Numbered from the stretch's first letter, positions 26,901-34,575 are shown. The stretch: DNA of 39,047 nucleotides from Chitinophagaceae bacterium (GCA_947447465.1 CANFKE010000040.1:1-39047), one strand, 5' to 3'. Program-made: numbers and translations. Notes: generated by a model not told the origin, from the sequence alone.

Positions 26901-29261
26901 GTTACCTACAAAACTCAATCCGGACAAAGTGCTTATGTTTGGACTGTTCCGGGAACTCTGGGAGTAGATTTCAATATCATTTCCGGTGGCATTGGCAGCA
27001 GTGATAGCACCGTTACTCTATCATGGATAACGAACGGCAGTAAATCTGTAAGTATAAACTATACCAGCAGTTTCGGTTGTCAGGGATTAGTTGACGATAC
27101 TACAACAGCTATCGTAAGTTCTATAGCTTCAGTAGCTTCTATCACAGGTGCTTCAACATTGCCTATTGATATCAACTATACATTTACAAATGCAACACCT
27201 GGTGGTGTATGGACAAGCAGCGATACAACTATTGCTACAATAAATAGTTCTGGTATTGCTCATACAAAGGCTGCAGGAAGTACGAACATATATTACAGGG
27301 TAACCAATAGTTGCGGTACAGCTGCCACATTTATTACAATTACTGTCAACGCCAGACAATGGGTTGGTGGTGCACCGGGTCAGGAAACTGACTGGATGGA
27401 ACCTACTAACTGGTTAGGCTCTGTAATGCCTGATCCGACTCACGACATTACTATTCCTGCATCTGCAACATACTTCCCTGAAGTACCGGTTTCCGGATCA
27501 GATAAGATGCGCAATCTGACAGTTGAACCGGGTGCTAAAATAACCATTGATGCTGGTGGTCACTTATCCATAAAGGGCAAACTAACTGTCAATGGTATTA
27601 TAGATGGAGATGGTAAGATAGTAATGGACACCACTACTGCACAACGCATATCTGGAACAGGTATGTTGAATGCACTTGAATTGAACAATAGTGCAGGTGC
27701 TACGGTAGATACCGGTTCACAGATAGTGATCAGAAATACACTCACCGTTACATCCGGTACATTGAATACTCAGGATAGCCTTACTTTATACTCCGATGCG
27801 TTATATACTGCTAGAGTTGATGAACTACCTACAGGAGCTCATATTACTGGTAAGATCAACGTGCAGCAATATGTACAGGGCGGTTACAGACGTTATAGAT
27901 TCTGGAGTCATCCATTCAACGCTTCAATGTCACTTAGCCAGATCGAAAAGTATATCGATATCACTGGTCAGGGTGGAGCAGCTAATGGCTTTACTACTAC
28001 AGGTTCTAACGCACCTTCTGCATTCAGATTAGATCCTTATACAAGTAATTCATCGCTGGGCTACGACCCGGGTTGGAAACCATACACAGACATTAGCCCA
28101 ACAGCAGCAGATAGCAATACACTTAGAAGATATCAGGGTATTCGCTTATTCATACGTGGCGATAAGGGTGAAGGTCTCGGATATGGAACGTACACTCCAT
28201 CTGAGACAATGATAATGATGTCGGGTATAGTAAACCAGGGAAGACAAAAAGTAGTAATGGCTAAGGGTAGTAGCGCTAATCAGGATTACAATATGATCGG
28301 CAATCCTTATGCTTCTCCTGTTGACATTGGAACTGTCATCTATAACGCTCGTGCGGCCGGAAATGTTACCGGTGTTGCATACTTCGTTTGGAACCAATCT
28401 CTGGGTAGCGCTGGTCAGTTCCAATCGGTTACTATCGACACTACTTCTCCTTCTCCTTATTACTTGCAGGCTAATGCCGCATTCCAAATAAGAGCAGCTC
28501 ACGATGGTGATACGCTGATATTTAATGAATCGAACAAGGGAGCATATATGACTACATACTTGTTCAAGTCTCCTGCTCAATATTCTACGTTCAATATCTA
28601 TGATGAGAACTACCATCTGTACGACGCACTTTCATTCAACTTTAATGATGCTGCTACAGAGGCTGATGATAACAATTTCGATGCGGTAAAACCAAGCGGT
28701 GCCGATTTCAACTTCTATAGTTTGTCTTCCGACAACAAAAAGATGGCAATAGACGGCAGACCATACAAGTCTGGAGGTCACATACCTCTGGGTATCGTCA
28801 GCCCTTATGCACAGACTTTTGTTATCAGAGCAGAGAACATAGCATTGCCTGAAAACAATAAATTGTATCTGCATGATAAGTTACTGGAAAACTATACACT
28901 GATGACTGCAGGTAAGGAATACAAGTTCACCATTACCAAAGATGCAGCAACTCAGGGCAACAAAAGGTTCGAATTGACCACAGATGCTCCTGAAACGATC
29001 GCTGAGAACAACACGCTTAAGGTTGACGTACTCCCTAACCCTGCTACTGATCAGGTTAAGTTGAACTACTCAATGGATCAGAAAGAAGTGGTGAACATTA
29101 AGGTCATAGATATGACAGGAACCGTTGTCTATACCGAAAAACCACAGCAATCGAAAGCAGGATCGATCTACTTGTCTTTGAGTAATTTCGCATCAGGCAT
29201 ATACATGATAGAAGTTACCGCAGGTGAGAACAAAGTAACCCGCAGATTGATCAAAGAATAA
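17922..29261 (+). CDS. Giant repeat-rich T9SS surface protein (adhesin-like)
   Basis: This 3779-aa protein has a signal peptide (MRCFLLSLVFLLTFTTTKA). Residues about 20-146 are a unique Thr/Ser-rich domain with several Cys. Residues 147-2974 are 37 tandem Ig-like/PKD-like repeats of about 76 aa. Each runs PTxTATP..., IC.G...T, TTYSWTP, TxTYTVTGT, GC, TATVTVN, usually with two Cys that could form a disulfide. Residues 2975-3144 are two divergent PKD/Big-like domains, and from about 3145 (WVGGAPGQETDWMEP) a conserved Bacteroidota C-terminal module follows. The type A T9SS sorting tail starts near 3703 (VLPNPATDQ) and ends with RRLIKE. No catalytic motif is visible. An extended cell-surface stalk for adhesion, biofilm or gliding is the most likely role; that is inference. 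Confidence 0.9.
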   Translation: MRCFLLSLVFLLTFTTTKAVTTWSPTTAIGVIAGTGTYCVGGTPSSLTFRYTPCSSGTGGASGVTISYTWSSVANATTTTGGTAVFTGTVACVTSGTSGTLTFTPPTTTAGTSFYYCKYTWTGGLGACTSSGSVTSSSAIQVVVNAVPTITATPVTGTICRGSTTTINATGGTTYVWSPTAGLSSSTSANPNFIGTNTATYTVTGTTSGCSSTATATVTVNAMPTVTATPAPATICSGSTSTITASGATTYSWNPATNLSSSTIANPIFSGSTTATYTVTGTTSGCSATATATVTVNATPTVTATPSAGTICRGNTTTITAAGATTYSWTPSAGLSSTTIANPIFSGTNTSTYTVTGTTTGCSSTATATVTVNAIPTVTATPAPATICSGSTSTITASGATTYSWNPATNLSSSTIANPIFSGSTTATYTVTGTTSGCSATATATVTVNATPTVTATPSAGTICRGNTTTITAAGATTYSWTPSTGLSSTTIANPIFSGTTTSTYTVTGTTAGCSATATVTVTVNPVPTITATPVASNICNGSSTTINATGGTTYSWTPVTGLSATTAASPVFNGTTTTTYTVTGTTSGCSSTATATVTVSPVPTITATPVSGTICRGTTTTINTTGGTTYSWTPATDLSSSTAASPVFSGTNTATFTVTGTTGICSSTATATVTVNAIPTITATPVSGTICRGSTTTINAAGGTTYSWSPTAGLSSSTSASPIFSGTNTSTYTVTGTTAGCSSTATATVTVNALPTVTATPAPATICSGSTSTITASGATTYSWNPATNLSSSTIANPIFSGSTTATYTVTGTTSGCSATATATVTVNATPTVTATPSAGTICRGNTTTITAAGATTYSWTPSAGLSSTTIANPIFSGTTTSTYTVTGTTAGCSATATVTVNVNTVPTITATPVASNICNGSSTTINAAGGTTYSWTPATGLSSNTAASPVFNGTTTTTYTVTGTTSGCSSTATTTVTVSPVPTITATPVAGTICRGTTTTINATGGTTYSWTPATNLSSSTAASPVFSGTNTATYTVTGTTGICSSSATATVTVNAVPTITATPVTGTICRGTTTTINAAGGTTYSWSPTAGLSSSTSASPVFSGTNTTTYTVTGTTSGCNANATATVTVNALPTVTATPVAAAICRGTTTTINAAGATTYSWNPSTNLSSSTSASPLFSGTATATYTLTGTTTGCSATTTTTVTVNPVPTVTATAGSGTICRGNSTTMTAAGATTYSWTPATGLSASTGANVTFTGTNTTTYTVTGTSTGCSSSATQTINVTPLPTVTATPSSVAICRGTTTTLTTTGATTYIWTPAAGISSTTATTVTFSGTNTATYSVTGTSSGCSSTATATVTVNPIPTVTATPGTASVCIGSTTTIAATGGTTYSWTPGTGLSATTGSPVTFNGTTTATYTITGSSLGCNGTTTRTITVNPLPTITVGATATLMCSGSTSTLTAAGGNTYTWTPATALSATTGAVVRATPTVNTTYSVTGTNTTTGCSATASKLITIPRTSVSASPTAICIGSSATLTATNTGTGATYKWTPATSLSATTGASVVTTTTVTRTYTVTGVSGTCTTTATQAITVNPLPTPTVTVGSASVCPGSSTTMTATGAVTYTWLPTTGLSASTGATVTATPTVTTTYTVSGTNANGCVGTRTQTISINGVPTVTATSGSATICNGTSTTLSATGGTTYSWLPTTGLSASTGTPITASPTVTTTYTVTGRNASGCSATAIRTITVNPKPTITTSGTAAICRGSSTTITAAGGVSYTWLPATGLSATTGATVTTSTTVTTTYTVTGTSSLTCTNTATKLITVNGTPTVTPGGATNICKGSSATLTATGANTYVWTPTTFLTVATGASVTCTPTVTTTYTVAGTNTVTGCVGTASRTVTVPLTLVSPTTASVCIGASTTLTASGGATYKWAPATQLSATTGASVVTTSTVTRTYTVTGVSSVGSCTTSATVQYTVNPLPTITTTVVGTPTVCAGSPVTITAGGGVSYSWTPATFLNVTTGATVISSPTVATTYTVTGSSSSGCLNTATRTISVNPRPTLTVTPTTITICNGSSSTMTVAGANTYVWTPATGLSATTGATVTASPTTTTTYTVTGTNTVTGCTNTATKVITVNPKPTIAITPATVTFCAGSSSSLTASGGNTYSWTPATSLTATTGATVTASPTTTVTYTVTGVNTLTGCSNTASRLVTVNPLPVMTVTPTTAAICIGSSTSLSVAGANTYVWTPAASLSASTGATVTTTATTTTTYSITGTSAAGCNAVTTKTVTVNPLPVLTMTPTSATICNGSSTTLAVSGANTYVWSPSTGLASSTAASVSCNASTSRVYTVTGTNTITGCANTNTVSVTVNNVLVSVSSPSVCIGSTTTLNASGATTYSWTPNIGLSSTTSASPVFSGTVTRTYTVTGTSAGPCVTTATVTVTVNPLPTVTVTANPTSICSGSSSTLTASGANTYTWTPGATLSATTGGIVTASPTVTTVYTVTGTNTVTGCATNATGTFTVNPAPTINTTVGSTAICNGSTTTIAATGATTYIWSPATGLSASTGANVTCSTSVTTTYTITGTGVGGCTGTTTRTITVTNVALAVANPNLCIGSGTSITATGGVTYSWSPSAGLSATTGANVIATPTTTTTYSVTGISAGGCVSNVTQLITVNPIPTITATSGSAAICNGFSTSLSATGGATYTWLPTTGLSSSTGSPVTCSPTTTTTYTVTGTSAAGCSNTSTRTITVNSLPVIVAGGGTPTICNGLATTLSASGGTSYTWSPATGLSASTGSLVTCTANTTTTYTVTGTNASGCSDIATRTITVNPIPTITATAAIGTICAGDATTLSASGGSTYSWTPSTGLSTTTGASVMASPASTTIYTVTGLSALGCSSTTTLTLNINPLPVVTLTPASTSLCIGASTSLTAGGAITYSWLPNTDLDNSTGVSVISSSTVTTTYTVTGTDANGCVDSATQTITINPLPIPAFSVDPGPSICTGTNVTYKTQSGQSAYVWTVPGTLGVDFNIISGGIGSSDSTVTLSWITNGSKSVSINYTSSFGCQGLVDDTTTAIVSSIASVASITGASTLPIDINYTFTNATPGGVWTSSDTTIATINSSGIAHTKAAGSTNIYYRVTNSCGTAATFITITVNARQWVGGAPGQETDWMEPTNWLGSVMPDPTHDITIPASATYFPEVPVSGSDKMRNLTVEPGAKITIDAGGHLSIKGKLTVNGIIDGDGKIVMDTTTAQRISGTGMLNALELNNSAGATVDTGSQIVIRNTLTVTSGTLNTQDSLTLYSDALYTARVDELPTGAHITGKINVQQYVQGGYRRYRFWSHPFNASMSLSQIEKYIDITGQGGAANGFTTTGSNAPSAFRLDPYTSNSSLGYDPGWKPYTDISPTAADSNTLRRYQGIRLFIRGDKGEGLGYGTYTPSETMIMMSGIVNQGRQKVVMAKGSSANQDYNMIGNPYASPVDIGTVIYNARAAGNVTGVAYFVWNQSLGSAGQFQSVTIDTTSPSPYYLQANAAFQIRAAHDGDTLIFNESNKGAYMTTYLFKSPAQYSTFNIYDENYHLYDALSFNFNDAATEADDNNFDAVKPSGADFNFYSLSSDNKKMAIDGRPYKSGGHIPLGIVSPYAQTFVIRAENIALPENNKLYLHDKLLENYTLMTAGKEYKFTITKDAATQGNKRFELTTDAPETIAENNTLKVDVLPNPATDQVKLNYSMDQKEVVNIKVIDMTGTVVYTEKPQQSKAGSIYLSLSNFASGIYMIEVTAGENKVTRRLIKE
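19044..20183 (+). repeat. Higher-order block, copy 1 (five repeats, 1140 bp)
   Basis: Repeats 4-8 form the type order B-C-D-E-A. Type B is marked by APATICSGSTSTITASG, C by SAGTICRGNTTTITAAG, D by ASNICNGSSTTIN, E by a TGICSS ending and A by WSPTAGLSSSTS. The same order returns in the next 1140 bp. Confidence 0.85.
20184..21323 (+). repeat. Higher-order block, copy 2 (five repeats, 1140 bp)
   Basis: Repeats 9-13 repeat the B-C-D-E-A order of the preceding block with very few amino-acid changes. Many synonymous base differences separate the copies. Repeats 1-3 (A-B-C) look like a partial copy of the same order. Confidence 0.85.
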
Positions 29262-29275
29262 TGATCCTCATAACT

Positions 29276-29314
29276 CAATAACAAAGCCCCGCGATATGCG
29301 GGGCTTTGTTATTG
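29276..29314. terminator. Strong terminator of the giant gene
   Basis: A perfect 17-bp stem (CAATAACAAAGCCCCGC and its complement) encloses the loop GATAT. The GC-rich core with a flanking T-rich arm, 15 bp after the stop codon, is a typical intrinsic terminator. Confidence 0.88.
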
Positions 29315-29403
29315 AGACCTCATTTCAGTAATAATACCTCTGTAATTAATTATATTTCATAGTACTCAATGTTCAAAATTGTTGAGTATTAGTTACCCAT
29401 CTT

Positions 29404-29447
29404 TACTAACTATAAAGCCATGCAGATGCATGGCTTTATAGTTAGTA
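29404..29447. terminator. Long inverted repeat after the DUF885 gene
   Basis: A perfect 20-bp stem from TACTAACTATAAAGCCATGC to its complement has a 4-base loop. It lies 12 bp beyond the stop of the minus-strand DUF885 gene and probably terminates it. The following T-run is weak, so RNA stabilisation is an alternative. Confidence 0.65.
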
Positions 29448-29459
29448 GGTTTCATCTTC

Positions 29460-31238
29460 TTATTGTACGCCCTTGGCCCATATTTCTAATTTCTCATGAA
29501 GAATATTCAATGGTACACCTCCATCTTTTAGCACTTCATCATGGAAAGAAGCAATATTGAATTTACTGCCTTGCACCCCTTCATAATGTTTACGTTCCCC
29601 CGATATGGCCATCTGTCCTATCTTATAAGATAATGCCTGACCGGGTATAGCCATATAACGCTCTATTTCTGCGGTAGCATCATGTTCAGATATCAATTCA
29701 TGCGCCATCATATATTTGATAGCATCTTCACGACTCATGCCTTTATAATGCATACCTACATCTACGATCAGGCGAATGGCACGGTGCATCGCATCCCCCA
29801 AATGTCCCATGTACTGATACGGATCATTGTATAAGCCAAGCCCCTTACCAAGTGTTTCACAATAATGGGCCCAGCCCTCTCCATATGCTCCATACCATAT
29901 AAATCTTCTGAATGCAGGCAATCCCTTACTCTCCTGTTGCAGCGATACCTGATAATGATGTCCCGGTATAGCCTCATGTAAAAATAAGGTAGCCATACCT
30001 GTAGCATTGAATTTTCGGGCATCCAGTATCGGCACATAAAATATACCCGGTCTGCTGCCATCTTCCGATCCCTGATTGTACTCCGCACTAGCCGATGCTG
30101 CACGGAAAGCCTCTGTCTGACGAATAGTAAATTGCGTCTTCGGCGTATTATTGAACAATTTCTTTAACTGGGGATCCTCGATTTTTTTGATGGCCCAGAA
30201 ACTATCCAATACCTGCTGTGGCGTTGTAAAAGGACAGAATCTGCTGTCCTTATCTATGTACTTAAAGAATGCCTGCATATCGCCCTTAAAACCAACTGCA
30301 TCCTTTACCTTATTCATTTCACCTTCCAACCTCGCTACCTCACTCTCCCCTATTTTATAGATACTGTCTGCCGATAAGTTCGTAGTGGTCCAGCTCTTGA
30401 TACAATAATTATAATACTCATTACCACCCTGCAAACTTCCCAGTCCACTCGTTGAGCGACTCTTAGGTAGGTATTCCTTTTCAAAGAATGCAGCAAGCTT
30501 GCTATATGCAGGATTAACAATACTGTCTATAGCCTGCACATATTCCTTGGTAAGTCTTTCCTTATCAGCGGCACTGAATCCATCAGGGAATTTTTTCAAC
30601 GGACCATAAAATATGCTCGCGGTATCATTCTTGACAACAACAGCTTTCAATTGTGGCAGTATCTTCACTACCAGCGACTTAGGCAATACCCAACCGGTAG
30701 CCATACCTTTTCTCATATTGAATATGGCGGTGTCGGTCCACGCAGGGAAAACTGATAATCGTTTCAGCCAATCCTCATAATCCTTCACCGTCTTAAATGG
30801 CTGATTGCCCGATCCAGACCCCAATTGCGGCAATTCCAGTGTGAATGACCAGAACTGATTGATTGGCATCAGATGAGTAGGGTATTTCAGTCCCTCTAGG
30901 CCCATCGCCATCTCATACTTGAACAGCCTGTAACTCATCAGGTCCTGACCTTGCAACTGTGTGCTGTCAATACCACTTATTTCATTCAGATACCTCTTGT
31001 AAAATCGGCCAAGGCTATCCCTGAAACTTTCTGCGATTGTAATGGTCAGCCTATCATTATAACGATTATCTCCGTTAGAGGTAGCCTCTGTAGGAAACAA
31101 TTGCAGGCGCTCCTGCCAGTATTTGTCCAGCAGTGTTGCCAGTTCCTTACCCTTGCTCCCTGCAGCCTGTTTGTTATCACCATTCTTACACGATGCAAAC
31201 AATCCGGCAACTGCAATAGCCAGTATTACTTTTTTCAT
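29460..31238 (-). CDS. DUF885 family metallopeptidase-like lipoprotein
   Basis: This 592-aa protein has a lipoprotein signal with lipobox ASC at residues 15-17 (LFASCKNG). The zinc-site-like motif LHEAIPGHHYQ and the downstream EGWAHYCE are the hallmarks of DUF885 proteins, which resemble M2/M3-type gluzincin peptidases. The HExxxGHH arrangement and the glutamate further along suggest an active metal site. It is likely anchored in the periplasm or outer membrane and hydrolyses peptides; the substrate is unknown. Length is typical. Confidence 0.87.
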   Translation of the reverse strand: MKKVILAIAVAGLFASCKNGDNKQAAGSKGKELATLLDKYWQERLQLFPTEATSNGDNRYNDRLTITIAESFRDSLGRFYKRYLNEISGIDSTQLQGQDLMSYRLFKYEMAMGLEGLKYPTHLMPINQFWSFTLELPQLGSGSGNQPFKTVKDYEDWLKRLSVFPAWTDTAIFNMRKGMATGWVLPKSLVVKILPQLKAVVVKNDTASIFYGPLKKFPDGFSAADKERLTKEYVQAIDSIVNPAYSKLAAFFEKEYLPKSRSTSGLGSLQGGNEYYNYCIKSWTTTNLSADSIYKIGESEVARLEGEMNKVKDAVGFKGDMQAFFKYIDKDSRFCPFTTPQQVLDSFWAIKKIEDPQLKKLFNNTPKTQFTIRQTEAFRAASASAEYNQGSEDGSRPGIFYVPILDARKFNATGMATLFLHEAIPGHHYQVSLQQESKGLPAFRRFIWYGAYGEGWAHYCETLGKGLGLYNDPYQYMGHLGDAMHRAIRLIVDVGMHYKGMSREDAIKYMMAHELISEHDATAEIERYMAIPGQALSYKIGQMAISGERKHYEGVQGSKFNIASFHDEVLKDGGVPLNILHEKLEIWAKGVQ

Positions 31239-31334
31239 GAATAATATTTGAGGTAAATAACGGCAATTTTCAGGAAAATCTACGCCCCTATATGACGTTA
31301 TAATATACCTCTATAAGATTTGTTTATGATTTTA

Positions 31335-31368
31335 TTGATAATCCCATTCATTTCTTATCTTACCTTTG
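31335..31368 (+). promoter_or_regulatory. Putative bacilliredoxin promoter
   Basis: The -33 TTG at 31335-31337 and TACCTTTG at 31361-31368 are 23 bp apart. The predicted start of transcription leaves a leader of only about 15-18 nt before the ATG at 31392. Confidence 0.55.
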
Positions 31369-31391
31369 CAACAATTAAATAATAGATCAAA

Positions 31392-31805
31392 ATGTATCCT
31401 GAACAAATAGTTGCTCCGATGAAGGCCGAATTGACCACTCACGGATTCCAAGAATTACTTACTCCTGGCGATGTAGATAACACTCTGAAAATGGAAGGTA
31501 CTACCTTGCTGATGATAAATAGTGTATGCGGTTGTTCTGCAGGCACAGCCCGTCCGGGTGTACTGATGGCAGTGCAGAATGCAGAAAAGAAGCCTAACCG
31601 CCTTACTACAAGTTTCGCCGGTTTCGATGTAGATGCTGTTAAGCAGGCTCGCCAATACTTGTTGCCTTACCCACCATCTTCACCTGCTATTGCATTGCTT
31701 AAAGATGGTAAAGTAGTACACATGATCGAAAGACACATGATCGAAGGTCGTCCGGCACAAATGATTGCTGCAAACCTTATTCAGGCATTCGAAACATACT
31801 GCTAA
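31392..31805 (+). CDS. BrxA/BrxB family bacilliredoxin
   Basis: This 137-aa thioredoxin-fold protein has the CxC active site C46-G47-C48 within INSVCGCSAGTARPG, the hallmark of the YphP/YqiW (DUF1094) bacilliredoxins. The family removes mixed disulfides with bacillithiol or acts as a weak thiol-disulfide isomerase in the cytoplasm. Length and the MYPEQIVAPM start are typical of Bacteroidota members. Use of bacillithiol by this organism is inferred, not seen. It is a single gene with its own promoter-like element and terminator. Confidence 0.93.
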   Translation: MYPEQIVAPMKAELTTHGFQELLTPGDVDNTLKMEGTTLLMINSVCGCSAGTARPGVLMAVQNAEKKPNRLTTSFAGFDVDAVKQARQYLLPYPPSSPAIALLKDGKVVHMIERHMIEGRPAQMIAANLIQAFETYC

Positions 31806-31826
31806 GAATATTAAAAGATTATTTCC

Positions 31827-31868
31827 CATAATAGAAAAGACCTGCTATTGCAGGTCTTTTCTATTATG
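31827..31868. terminator. Bidirectional terminator between bacilliredoxin and histidine kinase genes
   Basis: A perfect 19-bp stem (CATAATAGAAAAGACCTGC and its complement) encloses a TATT loop. The T-rich arms on both strands let it serve both convergent genes. Confidence 0.85.
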
Positions 31869-31876
31869 GTGCAGTA

Positions 31877-33016
31877 TTATCGCCTCAATACTATCCTGAA
31901 AGTAGTTCCCTTTCCCACCTCACTATGTTTTACAAATATCGAACTATAATGGTATTTCTCTATGATACGTCTGGATAATGACAGACCCAGTCCCCACCCT
32001 CTTTTCTTCGTAGTAAATCCGGGATTGAAAATCTTTTTCACCTGATATTTAGGTATGCCCTTACCGGTATCCTGCACATCTATCACCACCTGCTGCGGAT
32101 GATTGGTTACAGTTATATCTATTGCACCCTTCCCTTCCATTGCGTCCAGTGCATTGCGTATCAGATTTTCCATTACCCAGTCAAATAGCGGACCGCTTAT
32201 GTTCACTGGTAGCTCCTGTTCTTTTAAATGTAACGATATGGTCACTTTTAGCGGAGACCGCTTTTGCATATACGCCACAATTTCACCTAGTCGTTCTGCA
32301 AGGTTCTCCTCTTGCAGTTTAGGTTCACTACCTACTTTACTGAACCTGTCCGCCACCAACTTCAATCTATCCAGATCCTTCTGCATCTCTTTGGCTGCTT
32401 CACTATCTGGGTCATTCTCCCTCATCAGTTCCAACCACCCCTCCATTGAGCTTAGTGGCGTCCCTAACTGGTGTGCCGTCTCTTTCGATAACCCTACCCA
32501 CACCTGGTTCTGTAGTGACCTGTAGGATGCCGACAACGCAAAGATCACCACCATGAGAAACAAGAAAATAATAACTATCTGTACATATGGGTAATACCTC
32601 AATTGTGTCAGCAGATAGGTCTCTCCATAATATACATAGTTCCTGCCGGTACCCCAGTCAGCTACTATCGCTGGATGCATATCTTTAAATTCCGTAAGTT
32701 TCTCTCTTATTAGCTTGCCGGTATTGTTCGACTGGGTAGTATCTATATTTTTAAAATCTATAACTACATCCTTATCGGTAGTAATGATGAGTGGTATCGA
32801 ATTATTTGCAGTTAAAATAAAGCTGGCTAATACCGTTTCTTCCTGATTACTGGTGGGTTTATTGAGTGTTTTTATCGCATCAGCCAGATTTTGAACCTTC
32901 TTTTTTTCCTCCTGCGCTAGTTTTTCTGCCAGTGTGCTCGTGTAAAAAAGCGATGCGCTTACTATGAAAAGTGCTACAAAAGCGAGTATTGATTTCCTGT
33001 TTAGATATTTTCGCAT
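31877..33016 (-). CDS. Membrane sensor histidine kinase
   Basis: Starting at the ATG at 33016 (MRKYLN) the protein is 379 aa; a TTG four codons upstream is less likely. Two membrane helices (about 9-28 and 144-163) flank a roughly 115-residue periplasmic sensor region. The H-box SKETAHQLGTPLSS places the phosphoacceptor at His182. The N-box NLIRNALDAM, G1 DTGKGIP, F-box FNPGFTTKK and G2 GWGLGLSLS complete the ATPase domain. No response regulator gene is next to it, so it is an orphan in this window. The signal it senses is unknown. Confidence 0.92.
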   Translation of the reverse strand: MRKYLNRKSILAFVALFIVSASLFYTSTLAEKLAQEEKKKVQNLADAIKTLNKPTSNQEETVLASFILTANNSIPLIITTDKDVVIDFKNIDTTQSNNTGKLIREKLTEFKDMHPAIVADWGTGRNYVYYGETYLLTQLRYYPYVQIVIIFLFLMVVIFALSASYRSLQNQVWVGLSKETAHQLGTPLSSMEGWLELMRENDPDSEAAKEMQKDLDRLKLVADRFSKVGSEPKLQEENLAERLGEIVAYMQKRSPLKVTISLHLKEQELPVNISGPLFDWVMENLIRNALDAMEGKGAIDITVTNHPQQVVIDVQDTGKGIPKYQVKKIFNPGFTTKKRGWGLGLSLSRRIIEKYHYSSIFVKHSEVGKGTTFRIVLRR

Positions 33017-33109
33017 GGTATTTCTCAAAAGTAAACGCTCTGCAAGATAAAATTATTATGATTTTGAAGTAATTACTATTATTTTTGCGATGGAAATTTT
33101 CATTTATTC

Positions 33110-33328
33110 ATGACTACTGATCACAACGTACACGGTACTGAACTGGACAACCCGGTTGATATTGAACTAAATAAGCCGTCTAAGTCGCGCTTTTTGTTCC
33201 TTTTGGGCTTCTTTGGTTTCTTCATTTTCGCTTGGGCGGGATGTTATAACCTGCATGAGCATGGTTACCAGAAGAACGACAACATTACTGTTCCTGACAA
33301 TACGCTCTACGAGCCAAAGTATAAGTAA
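33110..33328 (+). CDS. Small single-span membrane protein
   Basis: This 72-aa protein has a polar N-terminus, one membrane helix at about residues 27-45 (RFLFLLGFFGFFIFAWAGCY) and a polar C-terminal tail. No family recognised. It is divergent from the histidine kinase and is followed by a clear terminator, so it is probably expressed alone. A TATTTTTG box at 33080-33087 could be its -7 element. Confidence 0.65.
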   Translation: MTTDHNVHGTELDNPVDIELNKPSKSRFLFLLGFFGFFIFAWAGCYNLHEHGYQKNDNITVPDNTLYEPKYK

Positions 33329-33333
33329 TCGAT

Positions 33334-33371
33334 AAGTACATGGACTAACCTCCATGTACTTGTTTTATTTT
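33334..33371 (+). terminator. Rho-independent terminator
   Basis: A perfect 11-bp stem AAGTACATGGA / TCCATGTACTT with a 6-base loop is followed by GTTTTATTTTC. It closes the small membrane-protein gene 6 bp upstream. Confidence 0.82.
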
Positions 33372-33436
33372 CTTTGTTTCAGGAGCCCTAGTCGTTTTAT
33401 GCCCTCAATTTTCTGTCCCTTGTTGAATTTTGACTT

Positions 33437-34483
33437 ATGATAGTATGCCATAAGGACACTGCTGTTGTAATACTAAGCTACAATGGCACTAAGTGGCATG
33501 AACTGTTTTTGCCCAAAATTGTCGAACAGGCAGAGACCGGTTATGATGTTATTGTCGTTGACAATGCATCTACCGACGATACCCTCCAATATGTCAACTC
33601 TAATTTCCCGTCTGTTAAAACGCTTAGCATCGCTGTAAATCGTGGTTTTGCTCATGGCTACTACGAAGCGCTCAAGCAGATAAAGGCGAAATACTACATC
33701 CTCCTTAGTTCCGATTTCGAAGTCACCGATGGTTGGTTCCCTCCGCTGCACATAGCTATGGAAGCACACCCCGACATGGCTGCTTGTCAACCAAAAATTC
33801 GTTATTGGCGCGACAGAGAGCAGTTTGAATATGCAGGTGCCGGCGGTGCCTTCATGGACAAATATGGTTACATGTTCTGCCGTGGTCGCATCTTCTTCGA
33901 TATGGAAAAGGATCATGGACAGTACAACGATAATATTGAGGTATTCTGGGCTTCGGGCGGTTGTCTGGTTGTTCGTGCAGACCTATACCACACTGTCGGT
34001 GGTCTCGATCCCGACTTTTATGCGCACATGGAAGAAATAGACCTTTGCTGGCGACTCAAGAATGCCGGCCACCGTATCGGCTATGTGGGCGCATCCACCG
34101 TTTTTCATGTCGGTGGCAGCGTCATTAGCTATGGTAGCCCGCAAAAATTATATTACAACTTCCGCAACAACCTCATTCTGCTTATTAAGAACGAAAAGGG
34201 CAGCAAGCTGATATGGCTCTTCCCTTTACGACTTATTCTGGATGGCGCTGCTGCTGGTCGTCTGCTCATAAAAGGTGAATTCAAACAGGTATTCACTATA
34301 CTTAAAGCTCACTTCCACGTTTACGGACAAATAGGTAAATGGTTCGGTCGCCGCAGGGAATGTAAAAAGCTGATCACCGTACGAAACGAAGAAGGCATCT
34401 ACAAACGCAGCATTGTTGTTGACTACTTCTTTGGCAAAAAGAAAATCTTTACCGATCTCCCTTGGAAGCCGAAGCAATTGTAG
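33437..34483 (+). CDS. GT2 family glycosyltransferase
   Basis: This 348-aa protein begins TAVVILSYNGTKWHELFLP and has the nucleotide-sugar site VVDNASTDDT (about residues 35-44). LLSSDFEVTDGW follows in the DXD position, then ASGGCLVVRADLYHTVGGLD with YAHMEEIDLCWRLKNAG as the acceptor and catalytic-base region. This is the rhamnosyltransferase-like branch of family 2, which usually builds surface polysaccharide or O-antigen. A basic C-terminal region (WFGRRRECKK) may contact the membrane. The partner MFS gene follows by 92 bp on the same strand. Confidence 0.9.
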   Translation: MIVCHKDTAVVILSYNGTKWHELFLPKIVEQAETGYDVIVVDNASTDDTLQYVNSNFPSVKTLSIAVNRGFAHGYYEALKQIKAKYYILLSSDFEVTDGWFPPLHIAMEAHPDMAACQPKIRYWRDREQFEYAGAGGAFMDKYGYMFCRGRIFFDMEKDHGQYNDNIEVFWASGGCLVVRADLYHTVGGLDPDFYAHMEEIDLCWRLKNAGHRIGYVGASTVFHVGGSVISYGSPQKLYYNFRNNLILLIKNEKGSKLIWLFPLRLILDGAAAGRLLIKGEFKQVFTILKAHFHVYGQIGKWFGRRRECKKLITVRNEEGIYKRSIVVDYFFGKKKIFTDLPWKPKQL

Positions 34484-34575
34484 GTTGCGCTTCCTGCTAA
34501 CTGTTGCATGATATTCCGAAATGGAAGATTTATGTATTTTTATTACTGACTTACTGCTCAGCAAAGATCCATTTC

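Noticed and set aside
34504..34575. Upstream TTG start for the MFS transporter
   Set aside because: It would add an atypical polar extension; the ATG at 34576 precedes the family-typical N-terminus.
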